Assembly (NCBI GenBank): GCA_946894095.1
Contig: OX335641.1
Location: forward strand, 15,642,501 to 15,706,500
DNA from: Incurvaria masculella
Taxonomy: Eukaryota > Arthropoda > Insecta > Lepidoptera > Incurvariidae
Length of the DNA: 64,000 nt
Reading direction: 5' to 3'
Part shown: positions 53,751-63,938 of the stretch, piece after piece
Layout of the letters: the number at the start of each line of letters is the position of its first letter
Position numbering within the stretch: the first letter of the stretch is position 1
The notes under the pieces: generated by a model
Databases searched by the model: none
What the model saw: only the letters and a program-made list of their open reading frames with translations
What the model was told of the DNA's origin: nothing
Translations under genes and position numbers: made by a program

Positions 53751-56700
53751 CTGCAACACATAACACAACCCTCACGCTCTGTACAGAGGCGTGTCGCTCA
53801 GTACGCATACCCAATCGGGGAAGCGCACAGAGCTGACATTTTGAACCGAGAACTGTGATTATTGGTTCATTCTCCTGTTATGATTTAAAGATGGGCCCAT
53901 AAGCCCAGAACATTTCCCCAAACAAATGTTGCTTGGAATTAATTCAAATGCTTCTGTTCAGATTCACTCGATTTTTTGGTGTCTAAAATCTTATGTCTGC
54001 AAGTTTGTAATTTTAAAAAAAATTCGCCCTGGACCAAACTAAAGAATAGAAAATGTTTATAAAGATTTACTTTTTTGTATCATCCGGCCAGGGAAAACAA
54101 TCACAAAAATGCAAACACAGAAATTTATTGACTAATGCTAGATACAAACAATCAAGTAATTCCAAAAGTGGTTTTGATCTTTGCATCTATGTTTGCATAT
54201 GAAACATATGTGGCTTAAGGGTTATTCATAAGGGAAAACATTTAAATCTCAAACAGTATAATTAACCAATAAGTCACAGCCCAGGGCTACAATAATTTAT
54301 TTAACCTAAACTATATGTAGTTATTCATTTGTGTGCTATTGAATTCCTATCAGGAATATATTTGGACCCTGCTCTTATAAAAATCAATTTGTAGCCCTAC
54401 ATTTAATAACAAATATAGAATCACCAAATTTCATTATTTATGTATTTTTGTTAGGTAGTTGTCATTAACGAAATCTTACAATCCACTTAAAATTGTCAAT
54501 GTGATAGGACTACCTCTTACCATTTATATCACCTTGCTGATGACACTTTAAATTTTAAGATCCAATTTTTTTTGTTGAACAAATCGCACAATAACATTAA
54601 TAATCTATGAATATTTGAAGATTTCTTTTTTCAGACGGTAGATATATTTATTTGGAAAAGCTTTTTCCTCTTTGCGAGACTATTTTCTGTGGATAAGAGC
54701 CGAATCTTAAAGACAGGAAGAATATTATAGGAAAATAATTTATACCAGATTTACAAAAGAAAACGTCAAACAAATCAAAAGAGCAATCTTGTAAATGTAC
54801 CAATTATATGAAAAGTGTGGATATTATACTCTAGTGTGAAGTTTTCCTCTGTAAATGTTGTATGTAGATATTAGTCATATGAAACAATGGCAAAAATAAA
54901 ATAGAAAAATCTTTGAAATTCATTCAGACTTCTATGTCCCCACAAATACAATAATATGCAAAAATAGGAAATCAAATATGCATGCTAAAAATATTATCTG
55001 ATCGCTAACCATTTTAATACTCTGCAACTATCACTCCCTAACAAAAAAAAAATATATGAAGCTAGTCTTATCCCATGCCAATACTTTGGCATGGATAAAT
55101 TATTCAATAATCATCCAACAAGAAAAAAAAATTCTGCAAAGGCATCAATTATTGTATCAGAAAGCCTTTAAACTTAAGGTACATAGGGATTTTTTTAAAA
55201 GCTTTATATACTCTACAACCTAGGGAAATTTTATTTATCATCTGTTGATGCAGACATTGAAATGGAAGAAAAAACTTTGCCATTCTCAACCCACCCATTA
55301 CAGAAATGGAAAATAATGTATTATAATAGTAAATGACTCACTGAGTTGTACTCTGCGATAAATCTACACGTGGGTAGCGCGGCGCAGTACTGTACGAACT
55401 CAAGGCGGAGGTTCTCGATTAAGTGCGAGGCGACGACTCGGCGTCGGTGGGCGACATGGGAGAGTGCGACTCAAGCGACGTTCACGCCGAGACGAGGCGA
55501 CAAAACTACGAAGCGCAGGCTACAAGAAGTGCAGACACTGGCGGGCTCATTGCCGACAATAATAACCTATAACATACGTCATAGCACTTTAGGGATCATT
55601 CGTCGGCGTGGCGCACTCGTCTTGCAGCTTCTCGGCGCGTCGCCGACGTAACCCTGCCTCCGGGGATGAGTGGGCTCGGGCAAAGGAGGCAGAGCTACGT
55701 CATAGTTGAGCAATGGTAGATCTTTTGTAATCTATTTGATTAAGATAAGAGATAAGAGTTTTGAGTTTGTCTGCAGCGTATCGAGTTGGAGGGATGTGAG
55801 CCGTTTCGAAAATGGCTGTGAGAGGAGGGAGATAATACCTGCGACGTCGACCGCCTCCGCGGCGCGTGCAATCCCTAGCGTAGTGCCCACGGTCACCGCA
55901 GTCATAGCAGCGGTCGTCAGGATGGAATGGTCGAGCGCTGCTGCGTGAAGAGGAGCCGCGAGGAGGGGGGCCCCGACCTCCCCCCCCGAATCCACGTCCA
56001 CCGGCGCCATTTGACATTTCTACGCGTGCACGTCGACCGCATATTGTGCGCCCGTCCAGACCACGCACCTGCAACCCACGTATGCCGTGAATTTGAGGTA
56101 TTCAAAATAAGTTTTATAAAAATTATCAAAAAAAACCATCCAAGTGCAAATCGGACTCGTACACGAAGGGTTCTGTACCATCGTACAAGATTTAACACAA
56201 AAATCCGTTTTTGTATGCCCTTTATTTCTTATTTTATCTAATTTGTTGTTATAGCGGCAAAATAAATACACACTCGACGGAGCCCTGTGACGGACAGACA
56301 GCAGATGCTTAGTAAAAGGTTTCCGTTGGCACCCTTTGTGTACCGAACCCTAAAAAGTATCATGTTCCATTATTAGTTAGTAATGATTAAAACAGAGGAC
56401 TAAGTTGTCACAGACGGCACAGATATCTCCGTCTGCGCAGATATCTGTAGATAGAAATCAATGGACTACCACACACGGCACAGATTATATATTTTGGATC
56501 TGCGAGGATTGGCAGATACCAACCGATATCGACAGACCCGAAGACTGCGGATAAATAAGTGTTTGGAACACCCTCCCCCTACTAGATGGCAGGGTTAAGC
56601 CCTCCCGGGTTGGTTCCACCGCATTGGATGAAACTATGGTTGAACCGGCAGCACAAAATTGTATTGTGTATTTTCCATCCAGTACAGTATAGCTGTGGTC

Positions 56701-58342
56701 ATAAACGAAAAGGTCAATCATTGTAAAAGGTTGAATTCACCTCGCTCCTTTCTTAACTTTCGAGTTTCAACCCAACTTCTAAGCTTTTCAGGGTTTCGTG
56801 TCCAAAGGGTGCCAACGGAACCCTCTTACTAAGCCTCTGCTGTCTGTCCATCCATCCGTCCTTCATCCACAGGGCTGTATCTCATGAACCGTAATAGGTA
56901 GGTATATAACCCTATATAATATTTAAAGGGGGCCCCATACAAAAAACGTGATTCTTGTGTGTTAAATCTTGTACTATGGCAAGGAACCCTTCGTCTGCGA
57001 GTCCGACTCGCACTTGACCGGTTTTTAGTAAATGATAAGGCAACATGTAAAACAAACTCAAATCAGAGTCATCTTCTGAACATACACCAACTAATATCGA
57101 AACACTCTGTATAAGGACTTTACGTGCGGATTGCAGATATGCATGTGTCGACTTTGAAATATTTTCGTTTAAATCCGGTGTGATACCCAAAGATGCCACA
57201 AGTTTTAATACGCACAGCTCGCAGATAAAATCTTATAGTATCCGTCCCGTCTGTGACAAGCTTTAGTAATTTTATTTCATTTAGGCAACCAAAATTACTG
57301 CGCCAAACAGCGATAAGGTGCAGACGTTCGATATTGTGTACAGGGAGGCTATGCCGCTGGTGTTTATTAAATTTGCAAACATAATGAGAAAATTTAGTTT
57401 AAAGGCATTGACATAAATATTAATACATAAGGATAGGCCCTCCCATACAACATAAATGGGGCAATAAAAGTGGTGTTCTATGCATCGCGAGTATGCATAA
57501 TAAATGTGACGACAGTATCCAAATCCCAACAAATGCAATGTCGGCCATTAGCATCAACAGTCAAAGTGTATACACATAGAACAGCGACAACATGCAGTTG
57601 CACCAACATTTTTCGAAAATGGTATTGCCATGGACAAATTTATTTTTCCGTGGTATACAAAAAAATTTACCTAAGGTTAATTTATATTAGACACGTCGCT
57701 TCCGCTCCGTGTCTTCTATAGATTAACCTTAACCTAACTGGTCCATGTCCGGATGGCTCATGTCGGTTGCAAACGCTCAGGATGTCCTGCGCGAGCTTTC
57801 GTCTCCGCGCTTCTAAAAAACATTCTGAACACGCAGACCATCATTTTACCCTTAATTATGGGTAACGACGTGTTGGCAACATACGAGCAATTCTAATGCC
57901 AACTGATATAACTTAAAAATGGAAAGATAAGGTTTGTTCGCGTCTCAATACAGAACTAAATATATCGATGGAGCACAAAGAAAATAATTTTCAAAATTTT
58001 TTTTCAAGAAAAATAGATATCTCCGGACCCAAATTTTTACATCAAAATGTTTATAAAAACTACTCTACCATCCCTGATACCCAGCTAGTTGGTAGAAATG
58101 ATGTAGTAATCTAAAGAGCAGCCGAAATAAATTCAATTAAAATTCCAAAAGTAGTCATTCCTCACCGCATCCTCAGCGTCTCGCGCGTCTTCAAACTCGA
58201 CGAAGGCGAAACCGGGCGGGTTGCGCGCCACCCACACGTTGCGCAGCGGGCCGTAGTAAGAGAACGCATCCTCTAGTTCAGGCTTGCTGGCGTTGTTGCC
58301 AAGGTCACCCACATACACCTTGCAGTCGCCGTAGCGCGACAT
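53594..58342 (-). CDS. SR splicing factor, SRSF7/9G8/x16 type (RRM + CCHC knuckle + RS)
   Basis: Nuclear pre-mRNA splicing regulator and mRNA export adaptor. Coding exons 58342-58166, 56068-55839 and 53750-53594 join in phase for 187 aa. RRM: RNP2 VYVGDL and RNP1 GFAFVEF in exon 1, ending [17 protein letters not shown] in exon 2. A Gly/Arg linker follows, then the zinc knuckle [14 protein letters not shown] (CX2CX4HX4C). The RS tail is [20 protein letters not shown] and so on, ending [11 protein letters not shown] plus one knuckle plus RS is diagnostic of SRSF7 and fly x16. At 187 aa the RS tail is shorter than in human SRSF7 (238 aa). A CG-rich island in intron 2 may be a regulatory cassette exon. 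The gene is divergent from the 65-aa gene at 58745. Confidence 0.92.
53751..55838 (-). other. SR factor intron 2 (2.1 kb)
   Basis: 53870-55330 is plain AT-rich sequence. 55342-55690 is a CG-rich island with good splice signals, described as a candidate cassette exon. Confidence 0.65.
55342..55519 (-). other. Candidate poison cassette exon of the SR factor
   Basis: A CG-rich block inside intron 2 has a strong donor CTCA|GTGAGT after 55342 and an acceptor CTTCTTGTAG ending at 55520; another possible acceptor is GGAGGCAG near 55650. From either acceptor the SR reading frame meets a stop (TGA) inside the block, so inclusion would truncate the protein before the RS tail. SR genes including SRSF7 are known to autoregulate through such exons. 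Confidence 0.4.
55839..56068 (-). CDS. SR factor exon 2 (RRM end, Gly/Arg linker, zinc knuckle)
   Basis: Acceptor GGTTGCAG ends at 56069. Encodes [36 protein letters not shown] and [20 protein letters not shown]. Donor GTATTA starts at 55838 and leaves AG of a Ser/Arg codon. Confidence 0.9.
56140..56355 (-). repeat. TCCG-family repeat, inverted copy
   Basis: AAATCGGACTCGTACACGAAGG (decayed hairpin), TTGTTGTTATAGCGGCAAAATA, GGACAGACAGCAGATGCTTAG and TTCCGTTGGCACCCTTTGTG. Confidence 0.75.
56565..56715 (+). repeat. 5S-family SINE body fragment
   Basis: CTAGATGGCAGGGTTAAGCC, GGTTCCACCGCATTGGATGA and TTTTCCATCCAGTACAGTA in SINE order. Confidence 0.65.
56786..57030 (+). repeat. TCCG-family repeat, internally deleted copy
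   Basis: TTCAGGGTTTCGTGTCCAAAG, CTTACTAAGCCTCTGCTGTC, a short TCCA/TCCG tract, then after a deletion GGAACCCTTCGTCTGCGAGT and the end hairpin with CTTGACCGG. Confidence 0.75.
57486..57815 (-). repeat. LINE 3' UTR, inverted copy
   Basis: Inverse of 46318-46640. Landmarks on the + strand: AACAAATGCAATGTCGGCCA, ACATGCAGTTGCACCAACAT, TGGTATTGCCATGGAC and TGGTCCATGTCCGGATGGCT. Confidence 0.7.
58166..58342 (-). CDS. SR factor exon 1 (RRM N-terminal part)
   Basis: ATG at 58342-58340 lies three bases after an acceptor (CCCCACAG|AAG), so a 5' UTR exon exists upstream. Encodes [20 protein letters not shown] and [19 protein letters not shown]. Donor GTGAGG starts at 58165, phase 0. Confidence 0.92.
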
Positions 58343-58744
58343 CTTCTGTGGGGCAGAATCATCGACCGGCCGGCATCAGAGCGTGGTTAAAAAAATGGCG
58401 GCATGGGCCTGGGTCGCGGATGAATGCATCAACTGATTTAGAGAAATCAGATGATAGGTACCTGAGGGGACTAAGATAGCTTCATGAATACAACATAATA
58501 TGGGATGCAGTGCATATTTAAGGAAATAACTGGTTGAAAATCGTTGGAACTACGAATAACGTAACGACGCCCACTAGGGAAATAAGTGATCGTAGATACC
58601 ATACTTACAATGAATTGTAAACTTTCAGTCTATTGCAGCCAGATTCTCGACGGTAGAACTACTCACACTAAGAACGTGACGACAGCAATAATAGCGTCGC
58701 ACACAAGCCGCTGTGCAAGCCGCTGCCACCGTTTTCAAGAGGAA
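58343..58744. promoter_or_regulatory. Shared (bidirectional) promoter interval of the SR factor and the 65-aa gene
   Basis: The two start codons face apart, 402 bases from each other. On the - strand a possible SR 5' UTR exon ends near TTCTTAGT|GTGAGTAG (about 58665) and would splice to CCCCACAG at 58346. No TATA box is evident. Confidence 0.45.
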
Positions 58745-58765
58745 ATGGCGACGGATGACCTTCCG
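58745..58765 (+). CDS. 65-aa gene exon 1
   Basis: Encodes MATDDLP. Ends exactly at CCG|GTAAGA, phase 0. Confidence 0.55.
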
Positions 58766-59138
58766 GTAAGAACGGAATGATACCATTTAAAAAAATCGGT
58801 TAATGTTAATACAATGGGATTAATAAAGTGTATGTACAAACAAAATAGATATTCCACTCAAATTGTTGCGCACACATAAAACAAGGTAATTTATTTTTTA
58901 TATGAACAATTTTACTCAGAAGTTTTTCACAAACATCTTCTTGGTTGGCTTATAATTTTAGATCCTGGCAAGACACTCATTTCCGGAAAAAAAAACATTT
59001 GGCCGTTTTGAACGACACGAATTCCCGTCAATAAAGGCACTTGAAGCGAACTTGAAGGCTCGCATGACCGACCTCACCATAAAAAACGACAAACCTGTCA
59101 TTCCTGTCAAGATGTATTCCATGATGCAGTTAGAATAA
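58745..59138 (+). CDS. Unrecognised small conserved-looking protein, 65 aa, two exons
   Basis: Exon 1 58745-58765 (MATDDLP), donor GTAAGA; exon 2 58962-59138, acceptor TATAATTTTAG, stop TAA. The product continues ILARHSFPEKKTFGRFERHE, FPSIKALEANLKARMTDLTI and KNDKPVIPVKMYSMMQLE. The join is phase 0, the splice sites are good, the start context (GAGGAAATGG) is reasonable, and ATTAAA at 59220-59225 could be its poly(A) signal. The protein is charged and probably helical in the middle, with no signal peptide, membrane segment or known motif that I see. A 73-codon frame on the opposite strand is judged a shadow. Confidence 0.6.
58962..59138 (+). CDS. 65-aa gene exon 2
   Basis: Encodes 58 aa from ILARHSF to MYSMMQLE, with TAA at 59136-59138. 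Codon use looks coding and the frame has no internal stop. Confidence 0.6.
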   Translation: MLARHSFPEKKTFGRFERHEFPSIKALEANLKARMTDLTIKNDKPVIPVKMYSMMQLE

Positions 59139-59684
59139 GGTTCAGAAGAAGAGATGAGCTTGTATTTATCTTCAAACAAATTTAAATGTCATCGACCAGC
59201 ACGAAGTATGAAACCAAATATTAAAGGTTTTGATTTTGTAATATTTTCTTTACCACGACTTCATTTAATAAGCATAATTGAGAACAATTTATTTTAGAAA
59301 TAACTTGGTGAAAATTAAGTCATTTCAATACGTTAATTGGGTAAAACAAAATTCAAATCTATTCTGTTTTATTTTGTATGGTACCTGACAGCTTTGACAG
59401 ATCTTTATCGTGAGCTCACTTAGACGCCACCTGTCGTGATAAATGAGTAGTTTTCTTCCCCATTCTGAACAATCTTGCGCGTGCTTACAAATGTGAAATG
59501 CATTTAAAAATCTACGTCCCTAAGTGAACAAAACATTTAATCATATTCTGAGCTCCCAGTTGACACCTAAATTGGCGTTTACGGAACTTCGAAGTTGCGT
59601 AAAAACGTCAAAAACCATACCAGTTTTTAATTGATATTCTGTGGTTTTACTTCTTCAAGCTGCCAAAGGCAAAGTCGGACTTCC

Positions 59685-60036
59685 GAGCCGGTAGTCTCAG
59701 TTGTCACCTAAATTGGCGTTACGGCAAACCGATCGACTGGCGTTTTCAAATGTATGGAGAAATTGAAGAGCGCGCGCAGTGGGCGTTAAGCGAACTAACA
59801 TTTGCGAGTCCGAGCTTGATTTGACAGCTTACTCAACGTTGCCGTAAATACGTCGACGTTGCCGTTTACGTCCACTCCGCGTTTTCATACAAATCGGAAG
59901 TCCGCGTTTGACTTTGACAGCTTGAAGAAGTAAAAACACAGAATATCTAGTAAAAACTTGTATGGAGTTTGAAGTTTTTACGGAGCTTCGAAGTTACGTA
60001 AACGCCAATTTCGGTGAGAACTGAGACTACCGGCTC
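59685..60036. repeat. MITE family M, full copy with intact ends
   Basis: Left end GAGCCGGTAGTCTCAGTT and right end AACTGAGACTACCGGCTC are exact inverses. Partial copies of the same family flank it at 59561-59684 and 60037-60243. Confidence 0.85.
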
Positions 60037-60634
60037 TGATTTGTATGAAAACGCGAAGTCGGCGTAACGGCATCGTCGACGTATTTACGGCCATGTTGAA
60101 TAAGCTGTCAAATCAAACTCGGACTCGCAAATGTTAGTTCGCTTAACGCCCACTGCGCGCGATCTTAAATTTCTCCATAGATTTGAAAACGCCAGTCGAT
60201 CGGTTTGCCTTAAACGCCAATTTAGGTGACAGCTGGGACTAGGGGTACTATTTTAAATTATTCTTTGAAATAAAAGCTATTGATCAGCGTAAAAAGTTAT
60301 AACTACCTGTCAAAATTAAATAGAACGACTGGCACGCGCCCGAGATGACGGTTCATTTTGGTCGGTGATTATGCTTTTGTCATGGACTATTCATTGTAAT
60401 AATTATTACAACATACTTTACAATATTTAGAGATAAATAGGTATGAATATATAAATAAGTAACATGTTTTATTTATTATTTAGATATATGTAATTAAATT
60501 TATAAATATAAGTGTTTGGATATAATTATTTATTATTTAGATAAACATTCAAATACCTACCCACAGCATTTATCTTACTGAGCTTTGTTTTTTAATCCTC
60601 CGCTTAGTAACGCCCGAGGGGTCACTCACTCAAG

Positions 60635-61070
60635 GAATCTGGTGTACAATCGTTTGGGAATCTCAAGAATCTTAGGTGGGAGTCCGAGGAATCTGGTGGG
60701 AGTCCGGAGAATCTCGGAAATCTTATGTAATCCCGAGTAATCCTAAAGAATCTGGAAATCCCAAGGAAATCATTGGGAATCCTATCAAATTTATGGAAAT
60801 CTCGGGTAATCTTAGGCGGAGTCCGAGGAATCCGATGGGAGTTCGAGGAATCTGGAAATCTTATGTAATCCCGAGTAATCCTAAGGAATCTGAGAATACC
60901 AAGGAAATCATTGGGAATCCTTTCAAATTAATGGAAATCTCGAGTAATCCTGGGCGGGAGTCCGAGGAATAGGAAAATCTTGGGTAGTCTCGAGTACTCC
61001 CAGGGAGTGTAGGAATCTTAAGCGAATCATTGGCAATCCGATCAAAGTCTTTGTAATCTCAGATAATCTT
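60635..61070 (+). repeat. Left subterminal GAATC array
   Basis: GGAATCTGGTGGGAGTCC, GGAAATCTCGGGTAATC and similar 10-12 bp phrases. Also a longer period of about 165 bp: AATCTTATGTAATCCCGAGT at 60718 and 60856. Confidence 0.8.
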
Positions 61071-61690
61071 GTCGGGGTCGGACTAAACCGGTTGTATGCT
61101 TAGTCCGGTGCAATTCTAGTACAGTACGTAAGTTTTGACAGGTTAGTTCTGAATAAGACTGTAAAGGTTTTTCAAATAAGAGTACCTTATCTCGAGTACG
61201 TGAAATATTTACTAGGTTTTTAAATATAGACTTTTATAACGGCCCAGGCAAAGAAATAATCAACTTTGACCTAATGATGGTTGAGATACTAAGGGATTTC
61301 GAAAGATCGGAGTACCTCATCGTGAAATTGAGTATGTCAAATATGTATTATGGCTTCAAAAATGGTATTGCATAATGCATCAGGCAAAAAAAAAACAGGG
61401 CTGACCTAATGATCGCTGAGATAATACGGGATCTAATCTAACAATGATAGCGCGGCCGTGGGCGCGGCCGCCAGTTTGCGAAGAAATCACGCACACGTGT
61501 GCGCACGAGTGTGCGCAGCGCGCACCCCGCGTGTGCCCGACGACACAATTCCAAAACATATTCAGCCGTATTGAGAGTAAACCTGTCAAAATTTAGTACG
61601 GGATAAGCACCGGATTAACCAAACAAAAACCGGTTTAGTCCGACCTTAATACGCGTACTAAGCGAATAGAAGGTTATCATGCGTATACTA

Positions 61691-61971
61691 CTTTTTAGGG
61701 TTCCGTACCGAAAGGGTGAAAACGGAACCCTATTACTAAGCCTCAGCTGTCCGTCCGTCCGTCCGTCTGTCACAAAGCTGTTACTCATGAACCGTAATAA
61801 GTACGTAGCTGAAATTTTCACAGAGTGAGTATTTAATTTGCCGCTATAACAACAAATAAGTAAAATTTAAAGATAATAAAAAAATACAAATAATATGATT
61901 TTTTGGTGTTAAATCATTTACGATGGTACGGAACCCTTTGTGTGCGAGTCCGACTCGCACTTGGCCGGTTT
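61691..61971 (+). repeat. TCCG-family repeat nested in the 2.4-kb element
   Basis: TTTTTAGGGTTCCGTACCGA, TTACTAAGCCTCAGCTG, short (TCCG)n and the end hairpin GTGCGAGTCCGACTCGCAC with TTGGCCGG. Confidence 0.85.
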
Positions 61972-62629
61972 GTTTACTGTGTTTATTGTATGTATTTTGA
62001 TTAAATAATTAGATGATTGTAGGTATGTTGTGAACCGAGCTCGGGGCGGACTAACTTTACTACGCGTATTAAGGTCGAAGTAAACCGGTTTTTGTATGGT
62101 TAGTCCGGTGCTGATCTCGTACCAAGTTTTTACAGGTTCACAGTGAATACGACTGCAAGGGATTTCGAAAAAGAAGAGTACCTACCTAATCGCGAATTTT
62201 TCTACGTGAAATATTTGCTAAGGTTTCAAATATAGCCTTTTATAATGACCCAGGCAAAAAAAAAATCAACCCTGACCTAATGATGGCTGAGATTCTAAGA
62301 GATTTCGAAAGAGCGGAGTACCTCATCTTGAAATTTAGTATGTGAAATATGTACTGTGGATTCAAAGATGGTATTGTATAATGCCTCAGGGAAAGAAAAA
62401 ATCAGCGCTGATCTAAAGATCGCTGAGATAATATGGGATCTAATTTAACCGGATTCCGCCTGGGTGAATATGTCCAAAACGAATATCGCACCAACGCGCA
62501 ACGACGCCGCGCCCGTGCCGACCCCCGCCGCCGGCCGCGCCGCCCGCCTGTCTGCGATGACGTCACGGACACGTGCTGCGCGCAACGCGCAATTATAAGT
62601 CTCTATGAATCGTTGGTGGTCACTAAGAA

Positions 62630-62990
62630 TCTTTAGAAATCCCGAAATAATTGGAATGTACCAAAAATGTGTTGGTAGTCCTTAAAAATCCAGGTAATCT
62701 TTGGTAGTCTCTAGGAATCTTTGGTAGTCCTCAGAAATCTTACGAAATCCCAGTATATTTGAAATCTCCAAGAATCTTTGGTAGTCTTTGGAAATCTTTA
62801 GGAATCTCCAGGAATCTTTGGAAATCTTTAGGAATCTCTAAGAATCTTTGGTAGTCTTTGGAAATCTTTAGGAATCTCCAGGAATCTTTGGAAATCTTTA
62901 GGAATCTCTAAGAATCTTTGGTAGTCTTTGGAAATCTTTAGGAATCTAGAAATCCCAAGGAAATCTTGACTACTGGGAATCTGGTGTACA
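62630..62990 (+). repeat. Right subterminal GAATC array
   Basis: TTTGGAAATCTTTAGGAATC and AAGAATCTTTGGTAGTC repeated, with a 60-70 bp superperiod in 62770-62950. Confidence 0.8.
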
Positions 62991-63683
62991 CTTTTTGCTC
63001 GAGTGACTAACCCCTCGGTAACGCCAAACCTGTTCAACACTTACAAAAATCTGTTTTGATATTGCTGTTAATAGACATTTTGGAACAACACAATATTCTT
63101 AAGACTGCTAATTAAACAGAGACATTTTTACAAACTACTCCATACTAGGCGTACTCGCACAGGGATGAGCAGTGTTACGTCACTCTGGTATTCTTCCGGT
63201 GGCGGCGGAGCTATCGTTTATTCCCGCGCTTTAAATAGCTCTAACAACATCAATCATTCTAGTATAGCAATAAAACGTATGTCAAAACATATGTTAGGAA
63301 AAGTTCTTTCCAAATAAAGCATTTAAACAAATTGTTGGAATAGTCTATTGATATGAGGTTTTTATGATAGTAATAACATAGATGAAAAATTTTGGCGAGT
63401 TCGACTGCTGTGAAAAACTTGAACCTGTAATGTCCTACTTGATGCCGAAAATCATTGGCACTCTGAGAAAGCGAGACGCATGACTTTTGGCGAAGAAAGG
63501 AAAATTCGATCTTTATATGGGTGACAATGGCCTAAATTGCGGGGTGAGGAGTGGCGGCTGTGTTTGTAAGCAGCTGACATGCTGTGTGCAAGCGAAGTAA
63601 TAATAACTGTATCAGCATGGCAATTAAGCTATATATTGCCGCATTCCTACTACAAGTTAAGACGACTGTACCTATCTACATAC

Positions 63684-63938
63684 ACAGAGTCCGTGCGGAA
63701 ATAGAACCGTCGTAAGATTTTAGGACGCACATGTGCACATTAACCGTATTTGTCCTGTTGACAACACTGCACGTCATTATAGTATAACTGTAACAACTTG
63801 ATATTTTGAGGCCGTGTTAGAATATAATATTTTCAGATTCTCAGGTCTTAATAAGTGTTTTAATGTATTTAATGACAAAATTCTTAATGTTAGTTTCATT
63901 GTACGCCACGCCCCGGTTCTGTTTCCGCACGGACTCTA
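63684..63938. repeat. MITE with AGAGTCCGTGCGGAAA ends
   Basis: AGAGTCCGTGCGGAAATAGA at the left pairs with TCTGTTTCCGCACGGACTCT at the right. A single right end occurs at 48985-49015. About 255 bp, non-coding. Confidence 0.7.

Larger units (their letters stand above)
56069..58165 (-). other. SR factor intron 1 (2.1 kb)
   Basis: Contains an inverted TCCG fragment (56140-56355), a SINE fragment (56565-56715), a + strand TCCG copy (56786-57030) and an inverted LINE 3' UTR (57486-57815). No coding sequence is seen. Confidence 0.7.
60614..63018. mobile_element. 2.4-kb non-coding transposon, CCGAGGGG ends, 6-bp TSD
   Basis: Ends are CCGAGGGGTCACTCACTC and the imperfect inverse GAGTGACTAACCCCTCGG. 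TAACGC occurs immediately outside both ends (60608-60613 and 63019-63024). Subterminal regions are arrays of GGAATCT/GGAAATC phrases (60635-61070 and 62630-62990). The interior holds two diverged copies of a 370-bp segment (61076-61440 and 62060-62450) and a nested TCCG repeat. No transposase frame. Confidence 0.7.

Noticed and set aside
53598..53858. + strand frame rich in RERER repeats
   Set aside because: It is the complement of the SR factor RS exon. The - strand has proper splice junctions, RS dipeptides and continuity with the RRM and knuckle exons.
58958..59179. 73-codon - strand frame starting MFEDKYKLISSSEPY
   Set aside because: The + strand reading of the same DNA has a splice acceptor, a continuous 58-aa frame and a matching first exon, and is more protein-like.
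60676..60972. 98-codon + strand frame with repeated NPKES and SYVIPSNPKE
   Set aside because: It translates the GAATC tandem array in the end of a transposon. The protein repeat is a by-product of the DNA repeat.
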